64,000 nt of DNA from Algibacter mikhailovii (GTDB taxonomy: Bacteria > Bacteroidota > Bacteroidia > Flavobacteriales > Flavobacteriaceae): assembly GCF_014651495.1 (NCBI RefSeq), contig NZ_BMWZ01000001.1:374575-438574 (forward strand). Reading direction: 5' to 3'. The position numbers and the translations under genes are program-made. The notes below the pieces were generated by a model. It was given only the letters and a program-made list of their open reading frames with translations. It was not told the DNA's origin and searched no databases. Below are positions 8,480-16,456 of this stretch, one piece after another; within the stretch, counting starts at the first letter, position 1, and the number at the start of each line of letters is the position of its first letter.

Positions 8480-8719
8480 TTAACCGACAAAGTTTCCTAC
8501 AAGTTTAACGCAATGGTGCTGTATAATCAACGTATTCTTTCGTTTTCTAACCGCTTTAATTATACCTACTGCAACTGTGTCAATGTCCTGTGGTGTTGTG
8601 TATTTGCTTATCCCCAAACGAAATGAACCCAGTGCAATGGCCTCATGAGATGTTATCGAGGATATGACATGAGAAGGTTCACTAGAGTTACTGGAACAAG
8701 CAGAACCTCCTGTTCTTCT
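8480..8719 (-). pseudogene. Remnant of a cysteine desulfurase (C-terminal fragment)
   Basis: On the minus strand a frame without a start codon opens after a TGA at 8720-8722 and encodes about 79 residues ending at TAA 8480-8482. It contains GGSACSSNSSEPSHVI, the active-site Cys loop of NifS/IscS-type cysteine desulfurases, followed by LGSFRLGISKYTTPQDID, the conserved C-terminal substrate region. The whole PLP-binding domain is missing. Upstream (about 8720-8830) other frames hold residue strings that may be more remnants, but I could not place them. This stretch is best read as the relic of a deleted gene. Confidence 0.72.
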
Positions 8720-8874
8720 TCACCTTAAAAGCTTCATTTAGCAGGGCTTTACGTGTAAAATCGGAAAACAATGAGAGCTTCCCTATGGGGTACCAGCCCC
8801 ATATATAAAGGTAAAATACTTGGATTTCTGCCACAATTGCGCAGGCAGTGCAAGGTGAAATAAGTTTTATAAAT

Positions 8875-9168
8875 TTAGTCTAAATCCTCATCGAAGTCAT
8901 CCGATAAATCTTCTGCCATCTCTGGAGCCTCTTCTTTATCTGATGCATCTGTAGAATCAAAATCTTCCATGGCTTGAACTAAGCGTTTGCCCACTTTCAC
9001 AAGGTATATGGTATCTTCTGTTTTTACTTCAACAGCCTCTATGACCTCATTTTGAGCATTTCTAAATGAAATAATATCTGAATCGTCATAGCCATCAGGA
9101 AATTTATCAATTAGAAGATTTAAAATATCAGTATTCAGTTTTTGGTATTCTACAATTTTACGTATCAT
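8875..9168 (-). CDS. Small acidic protein at the end of the polyamine operon
   Basis: 97 residues, not assigned to a named family. The first 70 residues form a mixed alpha/beta domain (ILNLLIDKFPDGYDDSDI, then VEAVEVKTEDTIYLVKV), and the last 25 are almost all Asp/Glu (tail DFDEDLD). No signal peptide. It follows the deoxyhypusine-synthase-like gene by 18 bp on the same strand, so it is likely cotranscribed. The acidic tail could bind polyamines or basic partners, but that is speculation. Confidence 0.75.
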   Translation of the reverse strand: MIRKIVEYQKLNTDILNLLIDKFPDGYDDSDIISFRNAQNEVIEAVEVKTEDTIYLVKVGKRLVQAMEDFDSTDASDKEEAPEMAEDLSDDFDEDLD

Positions 9169-9186
9169 GGTTTTTAGTTGATTTAG

Positions 9187-10173
9187 TTACAGGTTTAATA
9201 AATAGGCAAATATTAATGGTGCTACAATGGTGGCATCACTCTCAATTATAAATTTAGGGGTATCGATATCCAGTTTGCCCCAGGTAATTTTTTCGTTAGG
9301 CACAGCTCCAGAATACGAGCCATAACTGGTTGTAGAATCGCTTATTTGGCAGAAGTAACTCCAAAAAGGTGTATCTGTGCGCTCCATATCCTGATATAAC
9401 ATGGGCACCACACAAATGGGAAAATCTCCCGCTATGCCTCCTCCTATTTGAAAGAAACCTATCCCATTGTCGGAGTTATCTGTATACCAATCTGCCAAAA
9501 ATGTCATGTATTCTATTCCCGATTTCATGGTGCTGGCCCTTAATTCTCCTTTAAGCACATAACTTGCGAAAATATTTCCCATGGTACTGTCTTCCCAACC
9601 TGGGCAAACTATGGGTAAATTCTTTTCGGCTGCGGCATACATCCATGAATCTTTTAAATCGATTTCATAGTATTCTTCTAACACGCCAGACAATAACATT
9701 TTATACATGTATTCGTGCGGTAAATACCGTTCTCCTTGGTCATCTGCGTCTTTCCATATTTTATAAATGTGCTGCTGCAAACGTCTGAAAGCTTCTTCTT
9801 CCGGTATACAGGTATCTGTTACACGGTTTAATCCTTTTTCGAGTAATTTCCATTCATCTTGAGGTGTTAAATCCCGATAATTAGGCACGCGTTTGTAGTG
9901 TGAATGGGCTACTAAATTCATAATATCTTCTTCCAGATTAGCGCCTGTACAAGAAATTATTTGCACTTTATCCTGCCTAATCATTTCGGCAAAACTTTTG
10001 CCCAATTCGGCTGTACTCATGGCTCCCGCCAAAGACACCAACATTTTTGCTCCAGCATTTAATTGGGTCTCATAAGCTTTGGCAGCATCAACTAAAGTCG
10101 CCGCATTAAAATGCAGGTAATGGCTTTCAATAAATTGAGAAATTGGTCCTTTAGTAGTTTTCATCATCATCAA
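9187..10173 (-). CDS. Deoxyhypusine synthase-like protein (probable homospermidine or aminobutyl transferase)
   Basis: 328 residues covering the deoxyhypusine synthase fold. The NAD-site segments LVSLAGAMSTAELG and GGGIAGDFPICVVPM are present, and the catalytic lysine of the family is kept as Lys300 in NEKITWGKLD. Bacteria have no eIF5A with hypusine, so bacterial homologues are thought to transfer the aminobutyl group of spermidine to another acceptor such as putrescine (homospermidine). Its place directly after agmatinase, with overlapping ends, supports a role in polyamine synthesis. Four ATG codons in a row (10164-10173) leave the exact start open. Confidence 0.85.
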   Translation of the reverse strand: MMMMKTTKGPISQFIESHYLHFNAATLVDAAKAYETQLNAGAKMLVSLAGAMSTAELGKSFAEMIRQDKVQIISCTGANLEEDIMNLVAHSHYKRVPNYRDLTPQDEWKLLEKGLNRVTDTCIPEEEAFRRLQQHIYKIWKDADDQGERYLPHEYMYKMLLSGVLEEYYEIDLKDSWMYAAAEKNLPIVCPGWEDSTMGNIFASYVLKGELRASTMKSGIEYMTFLADWYTDNSDNGIGFFQIGGGIAGDFPICVVPMLYQDMERTDTPFWSYFCQISDSTTSYGSYSGAVPNEKITWGKLDIDTPKFIIESDATIVAPLIFAYLLNL

Positions 10174-11089
10174 ATTTTGAATGGTTTATTTTTTGTTTTG
10201 AACTGACATTAGTATTATCATAATCATCTTCAGAATCTTCATTTTGAAACTTATAGCTTAGCATTTTATAGTACAATTTTGCAGCAAGAAAATCTGAGGA
10301 CTTGTCTTTTGTATTCGGACATAATTCAACAATATCAAAACCTACCACGTTTTTTTCTTCAAACACTTGCTTTAAGAAATCTAATGTTTCATACCAAAAT
10401 AGACCACCTGGTTCTGGAGTTCCGGTACTTGGCATAATTGATGGATCAAGCGCATCCAAATCAAAAGTTATGAATACATTATCTGTCATTTGGTCAATGG
10501 CCGAATCCATCCAGTTATCATCAACGGCCATGTCATGAGCAAAATAGGTTTTATCTGTATCCATAACGGTTTTTTCCATGACGTCCATAGATCGAATTCC
10601 GACTTGTATTAAATTTGTGGTCTGACTTGCTTCATAAACCGCACAAGCATGATTGCAAGAACTACCATCATAACTTTTTCGCAAATCGGCATGCGCATCC
10701 ATATGTAAAACGGTTAAGCTCGGATACAATTCATTAAATGCTCTAATGGTACCAATAGAGATAGAATGCTCGCCTCCAAAAATGGTGACAAACTTATTTT
10801 TCTTAATGTATTTTTTTGTGAGCTCATGTACGGCTTCCACCATGGCTTCGGGCGATGCATTTTCTGTTATAGCATCCGCCAAAAACACACCCTGTTGGTA
10901 TACTTCAGAATCTGTTTCTATATCATACAGTTCCATGTTTTTAGAAGCTTCTAAAAAGGCTTCTGGACCTTTGTCTGCCCCTTTTTGCCATGTACTTGTA
11001 CCATCATAAGGTACTGGTATCAATACAATTTTTGAGTTCTCTAATTTTGCAAATTCTTCTGGAATTCCAGCATAAGTTTTTGTTTTCAT
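10151..11089 (-). CDS. speB: Agmatinase (ureohydrolase family)
   Basis: 312 residues. The three manganese-binding motifs of ureohydrolases are present: GGEHS at 105-109, DAHAD at 131-135 and FDLDALDP at 209-216. The GGEHS variant is common in bacterial agmatinases. The reaction is agmatine to putrescine plus urea. It starts 2 bp after the arginine decarboxylase stop and overlaps the next gene by up to 23 bp, so the operon converts arginine to agmatine to putrescine. The last 30 residues are an acidic tail (SEDDYDN, FDDDENY) beyond the catalytic domain. Confidence 0.93.
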   Translation of the reverse strand: MKTKTYAGIPEEFAKLENSKIVLIPVPYDGTSTWQKGADKGPEAFLEASKNMELYDIETDSEVYQQGVFLADAITENASPEAMVEAVHELTKKYIKKNKFVTIFGGEHSISIGTIRAFNELYPSLTVLHMDAHADLRKSYDGSSCNHACAVYEASQTTNLIQVGIRSMDVMEKTVMDTDKTYFAHDMAVDDNWMDSAIDQMTDNVFITFDLDALDPSIMPSTGTPEPGGLFWYETLDFLKQVFEEKNVVGFDIVELCPNTKDKSSDFLAAKLYYKMLSYKFQNEDSEDDYDNTNVSSKQKINHSKFDDDENY

Positions 11090-11091
11090 TT

Positions 11092-12546
11092 TTATTGGTC
11101 TGCTAATTGTAATTCGGTATTTACATTTTGTTTCGTTTGCGTTTCAGGCTTTTTACCATAGCCTAAAATTTCAAGCAAGTCTTCACTTTTTTGTTGTGCT
11201 CTAAATAATTGTGTGGTGATATTGCCATGAGCATCTTTATCAATTAAAATATGCTTGGGCGTTGGTATTAAACAATGTTGTAACCCGCCATAACCTCCTA
11301 TAGATTCTTGATAAGCGCCAACATTAAAAAAACCTATATATAAGGGTTTATCTTTATGATATTTTGGTAAATAGATAGCATTCATGTGTTGTTCACTGTT
11401 GTAATAATCATCACTATCACAGGTTAAACCACCTAATAATACGCGTTCATAGGTGTCTTTCCAACGGTTTATTGGCAACATGATAAAACGCTTGTTAATA
11501 GCCCAAGTATCCGGAAGTGTGGTGATGAATGAAGAGTTTATCATATTCCATTTTTCTCTGTCATTTTGCTGCTTTTGATACAAAACCTCATAAATTGCTC
11601 CCCCGCTCTCTCCTACTGTAAAACTGCCAAACTCGGTGAAAATATCTGGAACATCAACACCTTCTTCTGCACAGGTTAATTTGATCTGATTCACTATTTC
11701 GTCCACTATGTATTCATAATCAAAGTCAAATGCTAAAGAATTTTTTATTGGAAATCCGCCGCCAATATTCAAACTGTTTAGGCTCGGACAAATCTTTTTT
11801 AAATTGGTATATACCTTTAAACACTTGGTTAATTCATTCCAGTAATAGGCATTATCATGTATGCCTGTATTGATAAAAAAGTGCAACATTTTAAGCGCTA
11901 CCTTCTCATTATTCTGAATCTGATTTTTATAGAATGGGACAATGTTTTTGTATCCAATTCCCAATCGTGAAGTGTAAAACTCAAATTTGGGTTCTTCTTC
12001 TGAAGCAATACGAATGCCAATATTGAATTTACCATTAACCTCTTGAGACAGTAAATCAATCTCTTCATAATTATCAATAATTGGAATACAATTTAGGTGT
12101 CCATTATTGATTAGTCGAGCAATGTTTGTAATGTATTGCGCTCTTTTAAATCCATTGCAGAGTACAAATGCGTTATTTTTTAATTTACCTTCTTCTTTAA
12201 GGTTTTCTATGATATTAATATCAAAAGCCGATGACGTTTCAATATGGATGTCATTTTTTAAAGCTTCATTTAAAACATGTTTAAAATGAGAGCTTTTTGT
12301 ACAGTAGCAATATTGGTAATTCCCCTGGTAATTGTGCTTTACCATTGCTTTTTGAAACCAATGTTTAGCTCTATTTATATTATTAGAAATTTGTGGTAAA
12401 TAGGTGAATTTTAATGGTGCTCCATAAGTTTCAATCAATGTATTCAGGTCTATATCATGGAAGCGTAAGTGATTGTCCTCGAGGTGGAATTCTTCTTGAG
12501 GAAAATCAAACGTTTGATTGATTAAATCAATATATTTTGTATTCAT
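11092..12546 (-). CDS. speA: Arginine decarboxylase, short Bacteroidota type (PLP fold III)
   Basis: 484 residues, shorter than the roughly 630-residue enterobacterial SpeA. Lys84 in YCYCTKSS is the probable Schiff-base lysine, GGGFP at 262-266 is the PLP-phosphate loop, and Cys376 in GGLTCDSDD is the catalytic cysteine of the neighbouring subunit. The segment FFNVGAYQESIGGYGG is characteristic of biosynthetic arginine decarboxylases. It makes agmatine for the next gene. The gene heads the operon and is preceded by a 577-bp non-coding stretch. Confidence 0.92.
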   Translation of the reverse strand: MNTKYIDLINQTFDFPQEEFHLEDNHLRFHDIDLNTLIETYGAPLKFTYLPQISNNINRAKHWFQKAMVKHNYQGNYQYCYCTKSSHFKHVLNEALKNDIHIETSSAFDINIIENLKEEGKLKNNAFVLCNGFKRAQYITNIARLINNGHLNCIPIIDNYEEIDLLSQEVNGKFNIGIRIASEEEPKFEFYTSRLGIGYKNIVPFYKNQIQNNEKVALKMLHFFINTGIHDNAYYWNELTKCLKVYTNLKKICPSLNSLNIGGGFPIKNSLAFDFDYEYIVDEIVNQIKLTCAEEGVDVPDIFTEFGSFTVGESGGAIYEVLYQKQQNDREKWNMINSSFITTLPDTWAINKRFIMLPINRWKDTYERVLLGGLTCDSDDYYNSEQHMNAIYLPKYHKDKPLYIGFFNVGAYQESIGGYGGLQHCLIPTPKHILIDKDAHGNITTQLFRAQQKSEDLLEILGYGKKPETQTKQNVNTELQLADQ

Positions 12547-13123
12547 TATAAAAGGATAAAAGTTATTAAAACGCGAAAGCAGGTATGCCTTCCTTAAAGA
12601 ATTAATAACTTAAAATCAAATCATAATTTGATATTGTGCTTTGGGTACAAAACACAAATTATACGGCGTAGATATATTTTTTATAACGGAAGTTAGCTTT
12701 AAATTTCGGTACCTTACTCCGTAAGTTTCTTTTGAATATGACTTCCTAATTTTCAAAAGACCGAACTTATAAACAGTTTTCAATTTGTTCAGCTAAAAGC
12801 TCCTATGATAAAAGCTTTTGTATTACAAATAAAATATAAAAAACTGAATAATTGAATTTTTTTTATGGCCTTTCCAAATATATTTCACTGGCTTGCAAAC
12901 CCATCATATAAAAATTGAAAACGCGCCTAGCTATATTAAAAAACCGGAGCTCATGAAGTGATAGATGACTATTGCACTAGAATAGTCAAAAAGACTATTT
13001 AAAATGCTCTGCTCTGCACAAAGAACAATATAATACATTTTTAAGATTTAATTTTCAGTGAAAGATTTCTTGATAAGCTAATTTCCTAATTGATATTAGT
13101 CTTAGCCCATTACATAAAAAAAT
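12547..13123. other. 577-bp non-coding region with nested inverted repeats
   Basis: No credible ORF. It holds the speA promoter region and the 3' side of the arginase gene. At 12967-12999 the heptamer GACTATT occurs, then its complement AATAGTC, then GACTATT again, so two mutually exclusive perfect 7-bp hairpins can form. A looser pair (CTTTTGAA/TTCAAAAG) lies near 12730-12762. No T run follows, so a simple terminator is not evident. Confidence 0.35.
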
Positions 13124-14071
13124 CTATTTGAAATCATTAAAACAAGCGTTTAAAACATCAAAAGCCGTTTCGGCCATTTTATTTGCTTTATTATCTAGCA
13201 AAGGGTTGACCTCTGTAAACTCCATGCATTCTACTTTATCCGTTTTTAAAAAGGCGGTAATGATATGCTTGATTTCATCCGGTCTAAATCCAAAGGACAC
13301 TGGTGTGCCGGTTCCTCTGGAAACATAATCACAATCTAAGCTATCCACATCAAATGTTATGTAAATGGCATCACATTCTGATAGTTTCTCTGTTGCTTCT
13401 TTGAGGCAAACATCTATGCCCCTATATCTCATTTCAGATACGGCATAGTTTTTAATGTTTTTAGTTTCAATAAGTGCGTTTTCAGCTGCTTGAGTATCCC
13501 TAACACCAAAGTAAATGAGATGTTCTGGAAGAAATTTAGGCGCAGTTGTACCAATATTTTTTAATTGATTCCAGGAGTTAATGGTGTCTTTATCTAGCGC
13601 ATTAATACGCATGTCCATATTATCTTCTTGCAAGGCTGCCGCAAGAGGCATACCATGAACGTTTCCTGATGGTGATGTATAGGGCGAATGTAAATCGGCA
13701 TGGGCATCTATCCAAACAATACCTAATTTTGCATTTGGGTTGGCTGCTTTAAATCCTGAAATGGTGCCTAATGCCGAAGAATGATCACCGGATAACACCA
13801 AAGGAAACTCCTTGTTTTGAAGAACTTCTTGTACCGTATTTGCAATCCGATTACATTGCTCTACCACAAAACCAATACGCTTAGCAAAAGACTGAGTCAC
13901 CTTATTGTAAATGGTTTCGTTATGTGTTTTAACATTTACAGCAGGTATTCTATTAAAAAAATCATTTTCTATATTTATTGCTGCAATTTCCATGGCATCA
14001 ATACCCATGTCTGCACCTCTAGTGCCAGCGCCAATATCTGAACGGTTTTTAATAAGTCTTATGTTTTTCAT
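13124..14071 (-). CDS. Arginase-like ureohydrolase
   Basis: 315 residues from the chosen start. Metal ligands are all present: SGDHS with His97, DAHAD at 122-126 and DVDSLD with Asp241/Asp243. The SGNVHGMP motif next to DAHAD matches the guanidino-substrate loop of arginases. The start at 14071 is chosen because its ATG overlaps the TGA of the preceding permease gene (ATGA), a translational-coupling arrangement; the frame stays open upstream but that part lies over the permease gene. Arginine hydrolysis to ornithine and urea is the likely reaction, although other guanidino acids are possible given the transporter context. Confidence 0.87.
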   Translation of the reverse strand: MKNIRLIKNRSDIGAGTRGADMGIDAMEIAAINIENDFFNRIPAVNVKTHNETIYNKVTQSFAKRIGFVVEQCNRIANTVQEVLQNKEFPLVLSGDHSSALGTISGFKAANPNAKLGIVWIDAHADLHSPYTSPSGNVHGMPLAAALQEDNMDMRINALDKDTINSWNQLKNIGTTAPKFLPEHLIYFGVRDTQAAENALIETKNIKNYAVSEMRYRGIDVCLKEATEKLSECDAIYITFDVDSLDCDYVSRGTGTPVSFGFRPDEIKHIITAFLKTDKVECMEFTEVNPLLDNKANKMAETAFDVLNACFNDFK

Positions 14072-15327
14072 AAGGCGATAACTTTGCGATTTAAGAACAT
14101 ATAAATAACACCTCCTAATATGAACGAATCTAAAAAATAGGCATGTGTAATTTGAAAGACTTCCTGATATGTAAATAGTGTAATTATTGAACTTATTATC
14201 CAACTTAATAAGGCATCATATTTCCATCTTCCAATAGCTTTTAAATCATAATGTTGTTTACTAATAAAGAAAAAATGAATAATATATATAGCCGAAATTG
14301 ATGGCGCTAATACCCCTAGATATTCTAAGAAGGTGAATAAAAATGAAGAGAATCCAAGCATAGCCAATAGGGTTCCTACAATGCTTGCTGCAATGGCAAC
14401 ATATTTAAATGACCATTTTTCATTGATGGTTGAGAACGTGAGTGTTGCCGAATACAAGTTAGTGGCATTGGTAACCCATGTGGAAATAAACAATAAAACG
14501 AACGCAGGAATGACAAGATTGTATGCACTCATAATCTTTATAATATCGACTTCTCCAGTTTGAATGGATGGAATAGCACTTAAAACCAATGCCAATGGTG
14601 TGCCTATAGCTATACCCAATACTGCAATTAAGCTCTGTTTATCTGTTTTAATAAACCTTGAAAAATCTGCCATAAGAACCGGAAACAAAATGGCTGCACC
14701 TACCAAGATTGATGTGGCTTGAAAGAGTGTCATGTCGCTCCTATTAGGTACATAATTAAATAATTGAGATACTGAGTCTAATTCATTTAGCGTAAGAAAT
14801 AGAATGTAGATTAAAAAAACAGTTAAAATTGGAATGGCAATATTGGCTAATTTCTGAATACTTTTAATTCCATACACCGTTGTTATTGTGATAAGTAAAC
14901 TGGATATTATAATAATAAGTTCCTGGGAAATGGTGTACTTAAAGGCACTTAAGGCGGTGTCTTTTATAGCTATAGCCAGCAATTCTAAAGCTACAGCAAA
15001 CCATCCCACTAGAGTCACTCCAAAAATGAAGTTTACAATTTTAGCACCGTTTGCACCAAAACTGAAATGCAATATCATGTAAGTGGATAAGCGCGAACGA
15101 TTACCTATTAAGGTTGTTGCCATACACATTATTGTGAGTACCAAGGTAGATACGCCAAAAGCAATCAAAGCTTGTTTTAAACCCAGTCCTAAGGCGATTT
15201 CAGAGCCAAGATATAATGTGGGAAGCGAGAGTCCCGTTCCAGCAATAATTAATGCCACGAGCCATCCCGACATAAAATCTTTTGCTTGTACCTTGGTAGT
15301 TGCGTATTGATCTTGGCTCTCGGACAT
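14068..15327 (-). CDS. NCS1/cytosine-permease-type transporter
   Basis: About 419 residues and 12 hydrophobic segments. The N-terminal helix region (FMSGWLVALIIAGTGLSLP) and the pattern LGSEIALGLGLKQAL resemble CodB-type nucleobase:cation symporter-1 proteins. I place the start at Met 15327 (SESQDQ follows) because it lies 2 bp after the stop of the preceding gene; an upstream in-frame Met would overlap that gene. The family takes up cytosine, purines, hydantoins or vitamins; pairing with an arginase-like enzyme suggests a guanidino or amidine compound, which is inference. Confidence 0.82.
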   Translation of the reverse strand: MSESQDQYATTKVQAKDFMSGWLVALIIAGTGLSLPTLYLGSEIALGLGLKQALIAFGVSTLVLTIMCMATTLIGNRSRLSTYMILHFSFGANGAKIVNFIFGVTLVGWFAVALELLAIAIKDTALSAFKYTISQELIIIISSLLITITTVYGIKSIQKLANIAIPILTVFLIYILFLTLNELDSVSQLFNYVPNRSDMTLFQATSILVGAAILFPVLMADFSRFIKTDKQSLIAVLGIAIGTPLALVLSAIPSIQTGEVDIIKIMSAYNLVIPAFVLLFISTWVTNATNLYSATLTFSTINEKWSFKYVAIAASIVGTLLAMLGFSSFLFTFLEYLGVLAPSISAIYIIHFFFISKQHYDLKAIGRWKYDALLSWIISSIITLFTYQEVFQITHAYFLDSFILGGVIYMFLNRKVIAL

Positions 15328-15329
15328 AA

Positions 15330-16373
15330 TTAATTGTCGGTTATAAGCGTATTGGCCAGAGCCTTTAATTCTGAATGGCAAACAGCGCCATTATCCGTTA
15401 TTTGGACATCATCAAAATATATACTTGTTTTCGCCACTACCCCGTCAAAATGAGATTTGGCTTGTTGGCCGAAGGGTGGCATATCCATTGGACTAGTATG
15501 TCCAAACCCAAAATCAACACCACCCCAGATACGCTCATCTTCCACCAGTTCACCTGTTATTTTATTGATTTTCGGATTAAACCCGAGCATATTATGAGAA
15601 ACTTTATACATATTTTCATCATCAAATGTGCTTAAATAGGCTTTAAAGTCTTCAGCTCCTTTACTGCCTTGAACATCACTAATACTACCATTTTTCATTA
15701 TAAACCTTAAATTATTAAACGCTTCAGCATGTTGTAAATGCTCAAATACAATGGTGCCGTTCATACTCCCAATTTTAGGAACAATATTAACAAAACCAGG
15801 TGCTGTTCCAAATTTAGGTTTAGAAAAGTCACCATCATCATAATCTAATAAATAATTCGGATTTAATTCATACGTTACATCTGTTCCATTTTGGCTGGTA
15901 ATTCTAATGTGATGTGTGCTCTTTAAAAGACTAATGATTTTTACCAGAAATTTTTTAAGTTTCTGAATATCAAAACCTGTGAATACACGATCTAAAGATT
16001 CAATAGAACTATCTGCAATAATTAAATAACGTAACTTTTTATTGTTTTTCATGGCTGTTTCCCAGATATCTGAATACAATAAAACCACAGAATTTGCCTC
16101 AATCCATACATCCGCTTGACACAATGCTGCAGTAATGGCCTTAGAAGGCCAATCTTTCATACCCGCTTGACTGTCGTTTTCTGCTTTTGGAATTCGCAAT
16201 ATTATTGGAAGTCCTCCTGCATTTTGAGTTGCCATAAATAAGGCATCAATAATGGCTGTATCGGTACCAAAATCGGCTGTAATTGCTACGGTTTCCCCAG
16301 GTTTAATCTGAAACATTGTTTCCATTAATGTTTTGGAAAAACGTTCATGCCTTGCAGTAATATGTTTTAACAT
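15330..16373 (-). CDS. M29 aminopeptidase / NicX dioxygenase-like metalloenzyme
   Basis: 347 residues, shorter than typical M29 aminopeptidases (about 410). The N-terminal Rossmann-like part reads FQIKPGETVAITADFGTD, and the C-terminal metal-site part includes SHNMLGFNP and GVDFGFGHTSPMD. These features fit the M29 aminopeptidase clan, which also contains 2,5-dihydroxypyridine 5,6-dioxygenase (NicX). No signal peptide, so it acts in the cytoplasm. It sits between the TonB receptor and the permease on the same strand, so it probably processes the imported compound before the arginase step. Confidence 0.7.
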   Translation of the reverse strand: MLKHITARHERFSKTLMETMFQIKPGETVAITADFGTDTAIIDALFMATQNAGGLPIILRIPKAENDSQAGMKDWPSKAITAALCQADVWIEANSVVLLYSDIWETAMKNNKKLRYLIIADSSIESLDRVFTGFDIQKLKKFLVKIISLLKSTHHIRITSQNGTDVTYELNPNYLLDYDDGDFSKPKFGTAPGFVNIVPKIGSMNGTIVFEHLQHAEAFNNLRFIMKNGSISDVQGSKGAEDFKAYLSTFDDENMYKVSHNMLGFNPKINKITGELVEDERIWGGVDFGFGHTSPMDMPPFGQQAKSHFDGVVAKTSIYFDDVQITDNGAVCHSELKALANTLITDN

Positions 16374-16456
16374 TATTTTTGTATTGTAAAGGAAGGAAAT
16401 AAAAAACCTTCCTTATTATGTTTAGCATCAATTAAAATTGACAAATACTTTTTTAT

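Noticed and set aside
14072-14203. N-terminal extension of the arginase-like protein
   Set aside because: It overlaps the permease gene by over 130 bp and does not resemble ureohydrolases; the ATGA-coupled start at 14071 fits better.
15328-15381. N-terminal extension of the permease
   Set aside because: It overlaps the preceding gene; Met at 15327 lies 2 bp after that gene's stop.
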